Shown piece by piece: positions 35,254 through 46,257 of a DNA stretch of 64,000 bases. Under the pieces are notes generated by a model that saw only the letters and a program-made list of their open reading frames with translations, had not been told where the DNA came from and ran no database searches. How positions within the stretch are numbered: the stretch's first letter is position 1; the number at the start of each line of letters is the position of its first letter. The DNA is from Spirodela intermedia (lineage: Eukaryota > Streptophyta > Magnoliopsida > Alismatales > Araceae): contig LR746274.1 in assembly GCA_902729315.2 (NCBI GenBank), positions 1,550,001 to 1,614,000 on the forward strand, in the 5' to 3' direction. The position numbers were made by a program, and so were the translations under genes.

Positions 35254-37567
35254 ACGTGGCAGCGCGGGCACTTTAATTTCCCGCGCCGCTCTTGCCAGTA
35301 GTGGGACCGGGCGACTTGACTTATTCGAGCTCATCACTGAGAAGGGAAGTGATGCAGAGAGGCCAGTGCGTTGACATTATTCCAGGAACAACGGCCAACT
35401 CAGCGCGGCCCACTCACCTGCCGTCCCTGCCAACAGTAGTGCGGGCCACTGATGGATTGTGGGCGCATATGGGCATGGCCCACGATGAAATTCCGCATTC
35501 GGGCCCATTGAAAAGAGGGGGCAGGCGTAAAATAAAATAAAATGAACGTAATAAAGATGTGGCCCAATGAAGCACGGCAACGGCGTTAGTGGGCCCCACC
35601 AGGGGACCCATTTCTACAACGAGAGCCAACGGTGACGACCACGATAGAAAGGCTCGGACACATATCACTAACTGGTCGGAATTTATGGGTCTACGACCCA
35701 GTGGTCCATTTTATCTTCCTATTGGACTGACTGCGAGCTTCTCGTTGACCGCTCTCCACCGATCCGACACAGTGAAGTTGTTCGTGGGTCATCGTCTTCC
35801 TTCTGGAAGATCTCTGGGAGATCAGGGATGCCTGTCCGAGTTCGGACAAATTGTCTGAAATTTTTGACTTGGGGAGGGAGTCAACCCAGTTCGCCGGTAT
35901 ACCGGACAGCGAGGTACCGATCATCCGAACAGTACGATCGAGAGAAGTTAATGGTGAAGCCGAAGGAGACTGTGGAGAGCGGAGAGAGACGAAAATAGAC
36001 TGCCCATTGAGCCAAAAGATGGAGTACTCTTCCGGGGAGGGAGCTGGAAGTCTTGTTTAAATGAGGTCCCAGAGCTGTGGGTCACCTGGCCCCACTCTCT
36101 CTCTATCTCTTTCTCTCTCAAGCTCTTCTAAAAGTCAACTCTTTGGCACCAGGAGAGTAAGCAGGAAGGGCACGCTGGAATATTCGCAAACGATGGCTGG
36201 CTATTTCACCGGCCAAGTTGAACGTCCCACCACAGTGGCCGCCGCAGCGGATAACCTGGGCAGGAAGGGCTTCATTATTCGCTACCGGAGAGCTCCCCCT
36301 CCATTATTCTCTGCAGAAGATCGCCCCAGATGCTGGAGGGAGAAGGAGTCTGGTGCGGTGGAGACGTTATTCTCAAATACCACGGAGTAGGAAGGGGAGG
36401 AGGGCCAAAAAGAAAGGTTGTTGGGGACGTCCCCTTTAGTCTTCTTCCTCTCTCCAACCCATGAGACGCGACGACTCTCAACATGGGTTTTCACTGTGGC
36501 TGGCATGCCCCGTCCTCTCTCTGTCTTTTGTTCTCGTCCTCCGGGTAGACACAAGAGGCCGAAATCAGCGGTGGCGCCCAAGTCGTTCCACTGTTTCTCT
36601 GTCATCCCACAGCAGGGTTTCCACGTCTGCTAGCATTCGAGGAAGATAAAAGTCTCACTTCTCTTTATTAGTGTACTTGTTTGCTTCTCTGTGCGTGTCT
36701 CTTCCTGTCCTGCTGTTTGTTTTCATAAGAAAATCTAACCCTATGTTGCATGGTCTAGGCATACAGTGATTCTCATGTGTACACAGTTTTACGTGAACGT
36801 TAACGAGTATCATTATCTTTCCAAAACGAATATTAAAGGAGGTAACCTAATCTTTGTCGCAGGGTCAACGAAACTAGAAGACAAGAATTCGTACCAATCC
36901 CGTACTTATACCAGGCTCTTGAATCTCAGTAAACCCGCATGGTGTTGCCCCCATGGAATTCTCTCTGGTTTCCCGTGGTTTTCCTTACAGGTCATCTTAA
37001 GCATGGGTTTCCCAGCGTCTTCTCGGGCTTCTAACAGAGGTTATCATTGCCATTCCTTCTTCAGACGTAGAGAGAGAAAGAGAGAGTAGAAGAGGAGGGT
37101 AGGTGAATCGCTATCAGAGGGCGGCTGAGTGAGCTTGGGTTCTCATCCTGGGGACTCCGTTGCTCTTGGTTTCTTGGCCTTCTAGAACTTTCATGAGGTA
37201 CTCTCTCGCACGCTGTTCATGTACCTTCTTGCACAGAGCCTCGTGATGACTTCATAGTGAGCGAGTGAGTTGGTGAGATATACGTATACATACCAAGATC
37301 GAACGATCGAGAGAGAGAGAGATGCAGGGCAACCAGGTATCCCGTAGGCCCCTCCGGTGTATTGGACGCGTTTGGATTCACGAGGTGTCCGATACTACCT
37401 AAAACACGCCTCCGTGTCCTTACAGTGGTAGGTAGTTGAGCTATACAGTTCTCACTGCGGATGACGTGGTTTCCGCCGGCCACCATTCAATTCATCCATT
37501 GCTACCTCACTGATTAATTTCACACTTTACCAAGTCCAGTCAAATACCACTTATGCTGTTCTCGTGT

Positions 37568-37576
37568 CTATTTAAG
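37568..37576 (+). promoter_or_regulatory. Possible TATA box of the SWEET gene
   Basis: CTATTTAAG lies about 140 bp upstream of the ATG at 37716, in the expected direction. It is not a perfect TATA element. Confidence 0.35.
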
Positions 37577-37715
37577 GGGATGAAAACCCTTCGGAAATCA
37601 TCTGCATCTGAAGAGACTGGGGAGGTGGGAGGGCGTGCATTTACTCTTTCTCTCTGTGACTCTCTCTCTAAGCTCTTCCTATTCTGTCTAAACGGTGGGC
37701 GGGACAATAGCCGGC

Positions 37716-39211
37716 ATGCACCATCCTTGGGCCTTTGCCTTCGGCATCTTAGGTTGGTCTTGACCATGGAAGCACGGTTGACTTCTTATTCCACGCCTTT
37801 TCATTTACTTCAGTGGGTTTGGTCGATCAGGGCTGATTCTTTCGTGTTATGGTTTGGTTTACAGTTAGTTTTACTTAGTATAGGACTTGTTTTTTCATGC
37901 TGTCGTGTGATTTAATGAGTGTCTTGCTATCCTTAAGAGCGGTTCTCTCATGTTATGGTTGCCCTTGGAATGAACATACGTAAACAAATTCTTTAAGATC
38001 TTCATACACACTGATGCTCATCTCCCCCTGAATGCGCAGGTAATGTCATCTCGTTTATGGTATACCTCGCTCCAGTGTATGGAACCATCTCTCTCTCTCT
38101 CTCTCATATTTGCCATCTGCTTCCTATTAGAAGGGTTGTTGACCTCGATTGTGGTTGATGATCTCAGGTCGACGTTCTATCGGATCTGCAAGAGCAGATC
38201 CACGGAAGGGTTTCAGGCGGTACCGTACGTTGTTGCACTCTTCAGCGCCATGCTGATGATTTACTATGCCCTGATCAAGACTAACTCCTATCTCCTCATC
38301 ACCATTAATGGAACTGGCTGCTTTATAGAGACTATTTACATTGCGCTGTTCCTCATATTTGCTCCCAGAAAGGCCAAGGCAACTCTCTCCCCTCTTCTTC
38401 TTCTTCTTCTCTCTCTCTCTCTCTCTCCCCTAAATGGTGTTCGTTCTCCGGGGATAGCAGATCTCTGCGTTTAAGCTGCTGGTTCTGTTGAACGTTGCCT
38501 CGTTCGGGATCATCGTAGGGTTGACTCTTCTGCTACTGAGAGGCTCGACCAGGGTCACTGTTATCGGATGGGTCAACGTTGGGTTTTCCGTCTGCGTCTT
38601 CGCGGCTCCGCTCAGCATCATGGTGATGAATAATCCCTAAACTTCCTTCATCGGCCTCATCGAAACACTCTTTAACGAAGTTCTGTGATTATCAGAGACT
38701 CGTTATACGCACCAAGAGCGTCGAGTTCATGCCCTTCTTCCTCTCCTTCTTCCTCACTGTCAGTGCGGTTGTCTGGTTCATCTACGGTTTCCTCATAAGA
38801 GATCTCTACGTTGCCGTAAATCCCTCTATCTCTATCTCTCTTGCTCTCTCCTATCTATAGTTGGAGATCTTGTGATGTGATGATTTACTCTCTCTTTCTC
38901 TCTCTTTCCCCTTCTTCCTCTGTATTGCTCAGGCGCCAAATATCTTGGGCTTCCTGTTCGGCGTGGCGCAGATGGTGCTGTATTTGATCTACAGGAGGAG
39001 ACGAGGCAAGGACCCTGAGAAGGCGATGCCAAGTGCCATGGCGGGCAGCGAGGTCCATCCGGTTGAGATCAGCATTGAAGTCAACGTGGTGGGAGCGACG
39101 GGAGCCGCCCAAGTGGACGGCAGAAGTATCGCCGCCGTCCGAGGTTATGTGCACGTTGGCCCCACCTCGCATGATGAGTCTTTGCCGTCTTCCTTTTCTT
39201 CAAACTCTTGA
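37716..39211 (+). CDS. SWEET: SWEET sugar transporter, probably clade III
   Basis: Six exons, 37716-37752, 38040-38076, 38168-38378, 38461-38622, 38696-38815 and 38933-39211, give 281 residues. Exon lengths of 37, 37, 162 and 120 nt are typical of SWEET genes. Seen: a short first exon [13 protein letters not shown], then [19 protein letters not shown] and [20 protein letters not shown] (first MtN3 triple-helix unit). [20 protein letters not shown] follows, and then SAPLSIM-like [20 protein letters not shown] with [15 protein letters not shown] (second unit), seven membrane helices in all. The hydrophilic tail of about 60 residues suits clade III sucrose exporters. Role in the family: uniport of sucrose or hexose across the plasma membrane. 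Exon 3 ends at AAG followed by GCAACT, so intron 3 appears to be GC-AG. Introns carry CT and CTT runs. Clade assignment is an inference. Confidence 0.93.
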
Positions 39212-39254
39212 GCCGGATATCCCTCTGAGTGACGGCCGACAAAGTCCGTAATGT

Positions 39255-39255
<1 letters not shown>

Positions 39256-39300
<45 letters not shown>
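39256..39300. repeat. (GA)n microsatellite in the SWEET 3' UTR region
   Basis: Begins about 45 bp after the SWEET stop codon, so it is probably transcribed. Confidence 0.9.
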
Positions 39301-39727
39301 CTGCCGTGCTTTACGTGCTTCTTTTCGTCGTCTCTCTGCCTCTCCCCATCTGGCGATCCTCTTCATCTGTTTCACCACGTCCCCATTGATCGACCATCAA
39401 ACCTCAAGGGTTGCGTTACGCTTCCTCCTCTCTCTCTCTCTCTCGCCCTAAATATATTGCCTCACGTAAATTGAATTAATCAACGACGAAGGGCATGGCG
39501 GAGCAAAGATATCTTCTTTACCCGTCTGCAGCAGCGGCAGTTCACTGGCACTAAGATGAATCTGACGCGGATTCGCACCAGGTGCTGACTGCAGACGGAT
39601 TGTACACAGCACAACGTCCGATCCGTCCGAAGCGCCACGCGGAATACCCATATGTATATCGACCAGATCTTTACGAGTTTTTTTTTTCCCGAGTTTATTC
39701 CTATATTCACCGTCAGCAGAAGGCCTG

Positions 39728-40078
39728 ACAGCCTTACACGTGGCGGCGTGATGTGGCATAGTTTTCCATGAACGACATACATTGGATTGCGAGAATAAGA
39801 TATAAATGGCTCGGCTTAACAATTATTGATGGACTTCCCAGATGAACAGGGAAAGTAAACGGTTGTAAACGTCAGCTATACCAGCTACCTGTACGACCAC
39901 CATCCCCCCCACATAAATTGCCTACGTTTGACGATCTAAATAAGTCCACTTACTGACAAGGAAGTATACGGAATCCTTGAGTGAGTCTGGTCAAAGTCGT
40001 ACCCCTCATTGTATTGTCTGAAAAGGATCCCTTCTGAGTCTTGGTAAAACCTTAAAAGTCAAATTTCCCTACATTTAG

Positions 40079-40111
<33 letters not shown>

Positions 40112-40280
40112 ACGCCAGCATTACACGTGGCGGTATGATGTGGCGTTGTTCTCCATGGACAGCAGACATTGGACAGTGAATAAGATATAAATGGGTCGGG
40201 TTGACGATTATAGATGGACTTCCCAGATGATTAATATGGAAGTAAACGGTTATAAATGTCAATTACACCAGCTACCTGTA
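39728..40280. repeat. Diverged direct repeat pair, unit about 170 bp
   Basis: 39728-39893 and 40112-40280 are copies. They share TTACACGTGGCGG, GATGTGGC, AATAAGATATAAATGG, GATGGACTTCCCAGATGA, AAGTAAACGGTT and CCAGCTACCTGTA boxes in order. A further shared box, TGGTCAAAGTCGTACC-like, recurs near 39989, 40311 and 40427. Confidence 0.85.
40080..40110. repeat. (AT)n microsatellite
   Basis: Pure AT run of about 15 units at the junction before the second 170-bp repeat copy. Confidence 0.92.
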
Positions 40281-41984
40281 CTTAGAGCATACGGATCCCT
40301 TGAGTCAGCCTGGTCAAAGTCGTACCGATCTCATTGTACTGTCAAGACGAGAGGGTGTGACCCATTTTTGCTACTTGAATGACCACCACGACCCCAATAA
40401 TTGCCGAAGTTAGAACGATGAATCTGGTCAAAGTTGCACCCCTCACATTGTATTGCCTTACAAGGAGTGAGGAATACAGATCCCTCTAGAGTCCTGGTAT
40501 ACATACAGATCCATTGGTTAGTCTGGTCAACGAGTGACATAGGAGACCGACAAAAGACCGTAAAAGCCGTTAGGCTTGAATAGATTCTTTTGACACTTGC
40601 CCCTCGACACTAAGAAAAAGGTCAAATTCATAATACATTGACGTAATTTTTACATAAATATTATTAGTTTTAAATAGTAGTATTTATAAAAGTTAATATA
40701 AGTAAACTAAGATGGTAGTTTTTTGTACCGGCCCAGCTACGTTCGGAGCCCATAATGAAAAGGAACTCAGGCGTCCACTGGGCCAGAATAGCACTAGGCC
40801 CAAGTGTCGTCGTTAGGTCCACGTCTGCCCTAGGCGACGTCTTCCCTACCAGTCGCGCGACGGTGGGGAGGGAGGAGGACTGGAGACTTGACTGACTGGT
40901 TTTTTCAGGCCTTCGATGGACAGACATCCAGTCTGTGAAGACCGAGGGAGACGATTAGCCAGGTTCCTTCCTTGCTTCTCGCTCCGTGTGGGGAGGGAGA
41001 TGACCTTGAGAGCTCGGCAGGATCTGGGGAGACCAGAAAGCATTGCTGTGAGATATCTCTGCGGAGATCATTCATTTAAGGAATGCTCGACGGCGGCCCT
41101 GGCCACTGACGCATGACTGACCTCGGCGAGAGGTCTCACGGCAGGAACAGCAGCTGCCGGCGGGCGACACAAGCGTGGGGAGACCCGCCTCCCTTCTACA
41201 GCAGCATCAGCAGCAGCAGCAGGACAGATGTCGGTAGAGGAGACGATAGGCCCATCATTCCCTCTTCCCCTCTCCCTTCCTCTTCCTCCGAGCACGCAAG
41301 CGCCGACAGCATCATTATCTCCTTCTAATCTTGTTCTTGTTCTTCTTCTGTTTCTGCTTCTTCTGCTGCATCTTCTCCTTCTCATTGGAGACGAGGAGGC
41401 CGCGATTTCCAATGCCCGACAGGGCAAATCAGAATAATATCGCGGTCTCTGCTCAGTACGGGCTTTTGCTGCCGTTTTTCTCTGAGATCAAGGGCTCCGC
41501 CCCCGCCCGGAAAAGACACCCAACAAAAGCAAGATCGCCACCCACCTCTCTCTCCTCTGCGTCGTCGTCTGAAAGCTTAATGCCATGAGAGGAAGGGGAA
41601 ACCCTAACGCTCCGGGAAGATGGGAGACTGGTGAGTGGGCGAGAAGGCGTGGTCTTCCCAGGGAAGGAAATAATCATGGAAAGGGCAAAGGAAAAGGTTG
41701 AGGCCTTTGTTCTTGCCGGCGACCGGATTCTGGTGGTCCCGCCCTCGCCGGACGCCTGCAGCAGTCGCCGCCCGCTCGGCCCGACAACGAGGGGGCGACG
41801 CAGGTCGCAGCACCTACCTACGATCGCCACCGTCCTGAAGCCCCCTGCTCCTGCCCACGTCTCCTTGTTAAATCCCCCCTCCCTCTCTCCTCTGCGCGTA
41901 GTTTTTGATGCAAACCACACAGAGAGAAACACGTCTGCCCTTAAAGCAACAGAGAAAATCCCCACACGCCCCCCCCCCCTTCCC

Positions 41985-41992
41985 TATAAATA
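41985..41992 (+). promoter_or_regulatory. TATA box of the glutaredoxin gene
   Basis: TATAAATA preceded by a C-rich tract, 116 bp upstream of the ATG at 42101, which allows a leader of about 85 nt. Confidence 0.65.
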
Positions 41993-42100
41993 CGCCCAGG
42001 CATCTTGTTCGACCTTCACTGGACGCTCCGTCTTCTTCTCCTTCGTGCTGTGCATCAAATTATCGCTTCGCCGAGTGGCTGGTAGCGGGTGAGGGGGAGA

Positions 42101-42523
42101 ATGTACTACCACGCGGCGACGGCGGCGGCGGAGAGGTGGGGGGCGTACATGCAAGCGGCGTCGGCGCACCGGATGGCGGCGGCAGCGGCGGCGGTGGTGG
42201 TGGCGGACCCGCTTGAAAGGGTGGAGAGGCTGGCGGCGGAGAACGCGGTGGTGGTGTTCAGCGTGAGCACCTGCTGCATGTGCCACGCGGTGAAGCGGCT
42301 CTTCTGCGGGATGGGGGTCAACCCCACCGTCTATGAGCTCGACGAGGACCCCCGGGGGAAGGAGATGGAAAAGGCCCTAACGCGGCTCCTCGGCGGCGGC
42401 GCCGCTGTCCCCGTCGTCTTCATCGGCGGCAAGCTCGTCGGTGCCATGGACCGCGTCATGGCCTCCCACATCAACGGCACCCTCGTCCCTCTCCTCAAGG
42501 AGGCCGGTGCCCTCTGGCTCTGA
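42101..42523 (+). CDS. CC-type (class III) glutaredoxin, ROXY-like
   Basis: Intronless ORF of 140 residues. Seen: an alanine-rich N-terminal extension of about 45 residues, then a glutaredoxin fold beginning [19 protein letters not shown]. The active site CCMC follows STC-like residues ([15 protein letters not shown]), with the GSH-binding [16 protein letters not shown] loop and the terminal ALWL motif. CC-type glutaredoxins are land-plant specific. In known members the ALWL tail is needed for binding TGA bZIP factors or TOPLESS, and roles include petal, anther and stress control. The first ATG in frame is at 42101; an upstream GTG is not a start. A TATA box lies 110 bp upstream and a GA run is in the 3' UTR. 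Codons are strongly GC-rich. Confidence 0.96.
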   Translation: MYYHAATAAAERWGAYMQAASAHRMAAAAAAVVVADPLERVERLAAENAVVVFSVSTCCMCHAVKRLFCGMGVNPTVYELDEDPRGKEMEKALTRLLGGGAAVPVVFIGGKLVGAMDRVMASHINGTLVPLLKEAGALWL

Positions 42524-42596
42524 GGCCTCTCCCCTTCGCCGGTGATGCAACAACAAATAAGGAAAGGTTGACAGATTGATGGAGAGACAGAGATAG

Positions 42597-42600
<4 letters not shown>

Positions 42601-42650
<50 letters not shown>
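42601..42650. repeat. (GA)25 microsatellite in the glutaredoxin 3' UTR
   Basis: Uninterrupted 50 bp, starting 78 bp after the glutaredoxin stop codon. Confidence 0.95.
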
Positions 42651-42652
<2 letters not shown>

Positions 42653-43459
42653 TGAGGGGGAGGGAGAGGGAGAGCTAAGACGGTCCTCTGCTTCCCCTTT
42701 TCTCTCCCATTTTGGGGCATTGTTGGCGTTGCTCGGTCTTCCTTCTGTCTTCTTCCTGGGTCTTCTTCTTTTTTTTCTTCTTCTTCTTCTTCTTCTTGTG
42801 ACCTGGTTCATCCTTCTCAGCGATGGTGGTGGCGATTCATGGCGACAGACGGTATGTGCGTCCCATGGAATCCTCGACTGACTTGATCTTCTGTACAGAA
42901 AGTTTTATGGATTGATCGGATTTGACGTTACCTGATCAAATGCTTCTCCCCTCCCTCCTCCCTCGTTGGCCAGCCAGCGACTCTCCATGGTTCATCAGAC
43001 CTGAAAATTCGCTCTCTCTCTCTCTCTCTCTTCAGACCCGAAGAGAGAGGAACGCTCGCCGGCGCGCAGGGCGGACTACTTTCATAAAACCCACTTATTA
43101 ACATAATTTAAGATATTGCCCTTTTCTGGTCAATTTTCATTGTCATAGGCCCCCTTCCGCGTGGGCTCGTGCGAAAGGTACCCGAGACGTCCGTTCGTAA
43201 ACGCGAGACAGCGCCAGGGAGGGAATCTCGCCGTCGCTATCGGGCTCCCCCCTCTCTCTCTCTCTCTCTCTGTCTCTGTCTCTAACCCTCTCATGTAATC
43301 ATATCGTACGAAACCGTTGTAGCGGCGGGGGATGTGACGTCTGCTGCCGACCAACTCTGACAACTGTGCGCCGCCGCGCACGCGCATCCCCGCCCCCTCT
43401 CGAGGCGGCGGCGCAGCGTACGTTTTTGCCTCGCCTGTCGGAGGCTTTTACGCCGCCCC

Positions 43460-43930
43460 TCTCTCTCTCTCTAACAAATTCGTGCGGCCAGGAGAGAGAA
43501 ACTCTCGTCGCTCTCTCTCTCGCTGTGGCCGATGCAGCGTAGGAGAGAAGAGGGCACACAGTCACACCCTCTCTACCAAGACTCGTGCAGCGTAGGAGAG
43601 AGAATCATCTGTCAGACGCGTGGCGAACTGGGGGACACACGCTCACTCTCTCTCTCTCTCGCTTTCTGACGGACTTACCGTAGGAGAGACTAATCGTCTC
43701 TGAGCGGCGAGATGTAGGCTGCTCCTCTCTCTAATAGTCATGCGGGCAGGATAGTTTTGCGTACAAGTCTCTCTCTCTCTCTCTCTCTACCGTACTCAAG
43801 CTTCGTAGAAGAGAGAGAATGCTCTCTCTCTCTCTCTAACGGACTCAGGAGGCGTAGAAGAGAGAAAATGCTCTCTCTCTCTCTCTCTCTCGCTCGATAC
43901 GAGAGGGCACACAGACCCTCTTATCTCTAT
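43460..43930. repeat. Degenerate array with GA/CT inverted repeats
   Basis: About seven loose units, each combining a CT run, an ACGGACTCA- or ACTCGTGC-like box and GCGTAGGAGAGAGA or GCGTAGAAGAGAGA. In the last units GAGAGAGAATG is followed directly by a CT run, which can form hairpins. Confidence 0.7.
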
Positions 43931-44145
43931 AACAGAGTCCTGCACTGATTTGAAGGTTGGTTGATGGGAGCGCACGGTAGTGGTAGCATACCTTATTTCT
44001 GCTATCATACGCAGGCAGGGCGGCGCTTGACACTCCATTCTTGGAAATCTAGACCAGACCGGTTCGAGATCTGGGTCTCCATGTCGAATACACCCGGCCT
44101 AAGACGGCCCAAAACCCATTAACCAAGGCCCAAATTTCTCCACTC

Positions 44146-44149
<4 letters not shown>

Positions 44150-44183
<34 letters not shown>
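44150..44183. repeat. (CT)n microsatellite
   Basis: Uninterrupted run of about 17 CT units in the spacer. Confidence 0.9.
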
Positions 44184-44185
<2 letters not shown>

Positions 44186-44830
44186 GTTCCTCTATCCCCT
44201 GCCCGATAAACCCTAATCTCCCCCGCTCCCTCCGGTAAACCCTAATGAAGAATGCCATAAACGGACGTCTGTGAAACGTGCTTCAGATTATTCCCACCAC
44301 ATCTCGCTGGCACTTGAGGATTAGACGAAATCACCATCCAAAATCGGCCCGATTTCGTGACGTCTCTGCGTACACGAAGGAGGAGACGCCCTCATTCTCT
44401 CTCTAGAAAACGAAAAAGACAGCGCCAAACTGCGAGCACCACTCGCGGGTAGACGCCGGCCACCCAAAAGCCCTGCCTGTAGAACAACAACACGGAAGAA
44501 ATTCGGAGGCTGATAGATCACCGGTATTCCTACGTGATCAAGGTCGCCATTAATGGCGACCTTGGTGACCCATTCTCGAAGAACACAACGACGCATTTCA
44601 TCCACGCATAAACACAGTTAGAAGCTGCATCTCATCGAAGTGTCAAGGGGGGGAAATCACCGGATGACTAGCGGTGAATGGCAAGCTTTTTTGCGCCTTC
44701 CGAAAAACAGAGAGACGAACAGATGTTCTTCATGCATAAACAATGGAAATCCAGGTCTGGCTTACCGTTAACGGGATTCGTGGGGAGAAGAGACCACCAG
44801 GATTATCTTGGGGGCAGATCCATCCGTTCC

Positions 44831-46257
44831 TCATAATATGCAGCATGAGCATGATGCCTTCCTCGGTTGCTCTTTCACCCTCTTCTCTGATCAAAACCAA
44901 GGAAAACGAAGGATTCTGGAGGGCTCAGAAATTCTTTCCTCTGTCAGAGGGAGAACTCATCAAAGATTCTATCCATCTATCGAGAGAGAGAGATACAGAG
45001 AAGAGAGAGAATAGGGAGAGAGAGAGAGAGAGTCACAGTTGGCAGGGATTGTGAGGCGACCCAGATCAAATCCTGCGGATATTAAAGGAAGAGAGAGAGA
45101 GGAGACGTAAGGTGGGTGGTTACCTGTCTTTGCACTGGTCACTGATGGCTGGACGACGACATGCATGGTCATGGCGCCTCCGGGCAGTTCGCCGAAGGGC
45201 ATCTGGCACTGCGTAATGGTCTTGTGATTCTCCAGGATTCTCCCCCCGCTGATCAATCTCAGGTCGCTGGCGCCCTTCGGTGTAATCTTTTCATCTGCTG
45301 GCAAGAGATAACACCAGATCAATGCCCACCGGAGGAGGAGCGTAGATCCGGGAGAGTACGTGGCTCTGCTTCTCCAAGAACAGCCCACATCGAAGCAGAA
45401 AGAATTGGCGAAACCCAACAAAAAAAGAAGAAAAATGTCCTCAGATCTAGTGAATTTTGATCATCAAAAAGACTGGTTCCTGCTGACTTCTCCAAGCTCC
45501 AATACACTCACAGATGGCGATGAGATGGATAAGCTGTCTGTGAGTGAGCCGTATCCTCCAATTAGTCAACGGCAGGGCCAGGGTTACCGCTTGCTGAGAA
45601 AATCTGGGAGGGTAGACTAATTTCCCAAGGAGCCAGAGATTGAGCGAATGGAGCAGGTCACGGACAATGCTATAAGATGCTCTCTCTTTCACCCTCTTCT
45701 CCATCACCACGGTTCTACTAAACCTGCTTGCCACAGCCAGGTAGAACTCTCAGCCTGCCAGAGGCTGCCCATACCAGGTACAGGGCCCTTCTGACATCTC
45801 TCCTCATAAGGGAATTCTGAAGCTTTCAATCCTCACAACATCTTCTGAAAAGAGGGAAATCTCCAAAGTCAGCGGTATGAATTCCATGGAAGTTCTTCTG
45901 CGTTCGAAGCCGGGCAGGTCGCCGCAGCCAGCACGGGATGGTCCCAATCATGGGAGAAATTACAGAGGTCCGGAGATGTTTTGAGACATGGAACTGGAAA
46001 ACCAGGCGGAGAAAATCCTGAATAGATGGGATGAGGAGGCTGTGATTGATCCAGAGGAAACCGGTGGGGAGGGAGGAGGGTGCTCAGAGGATGATATCAG
46101 ACAGAAAAAACACCACGGAATGCTGACCTCGGGGCCATTCGGAGAGTATCCTCTCCTTGAGCATTGCTACCGTCGAGGCTGCAGAATACCGGATCGGACC
46201 GATATCCGTCCCATCGTATAGCCGGAACTTCAGCTCCACGAGATCGTCTTCGGGCAT
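44831..46257 (-). CDS. MUB: Membrane-anchored ubiquitin-fold protein (MUB)
   Basis: Three exons, 46128-46257, 45124-45294 and 44831-44886, give 118 residues, the usual MUB length. Seen: a beta-grasp ubiquitin-like domain from LVELKFRLYDGTDIGPIRYS through AMLKERILSEWPR and KGASDLRLISGGRILEN to PFGELPGGAMTMHVVVQPS. A basic linker (EKRVKEQPRKA) follows, and then the C-terminal SCSCCILstop. The final CCIL is a CaaX box suited to prenylation, and the preceding cysteine may be palmitoylated. Known MUBs sit on the plasma membrane and dock specific E2 ubiquitin-conjugating enzymes. The short last exon (56 nt) carries the lipidation signal. Intron 2 holds GA runs (44988-45100). All phases close. Confidence 0.93.

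Larger units (their letters stand above)
33899..37715. other. Divergent intergenic region between NAC and SWEET genes
   Basis: Upstream of both genes, 3.8 kb. It has many GGGCC/CCCAA elements and TTGAC cores, CT/GA runs at 33938-33963, 34560-34617, 35219-35249 and 36096-36120, and AT-rich DNA at 34140-34290. ORFs here are short or low complexity, and none is recognised. Confidence 0.5.
39212..42100. other. Intergenic region between SWEET and glutaredoxin genes
   Basis: SWEET 3' flank with a GA run (39256-39300), a block of diverged direct repeats (39728-40530), an AT run, and an AT-rich patch (40620-40700). 40830-41980 is GC-rich and holds only unrecognised ORFs on both strands. The right end is the glutaredoxin promoter. 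Confidence 0.5.
42524..44830. other. Convergent intergenic region, GA/CT-dense
   Basis: Between the ends of the glutaredoxin and MUB genes. It contains a 50-bp GA run (42601-42650), CTT repeats (42765-42797), the palindromic GA/CT array (43460-43930) and a CT run (44150-44183). No coding exon is recognised. Confidence 0.55.

Noticed and set aside
36193-36390. ATG-started ORF of 65 residues (MAGYFTGQVERP...)
   Set aside because: No recognisable domain, no splice partners and no promoter signal; length is within chance expectation.
41113-41328. ATG ORF of 71 residues, Ser-rich, and overlapping ORFs on both strands at 40900-41970
   Set aside because: Composition is that of GC-rich repeats (AGC and TCC runs); no domain recognised and both strands are equally open.
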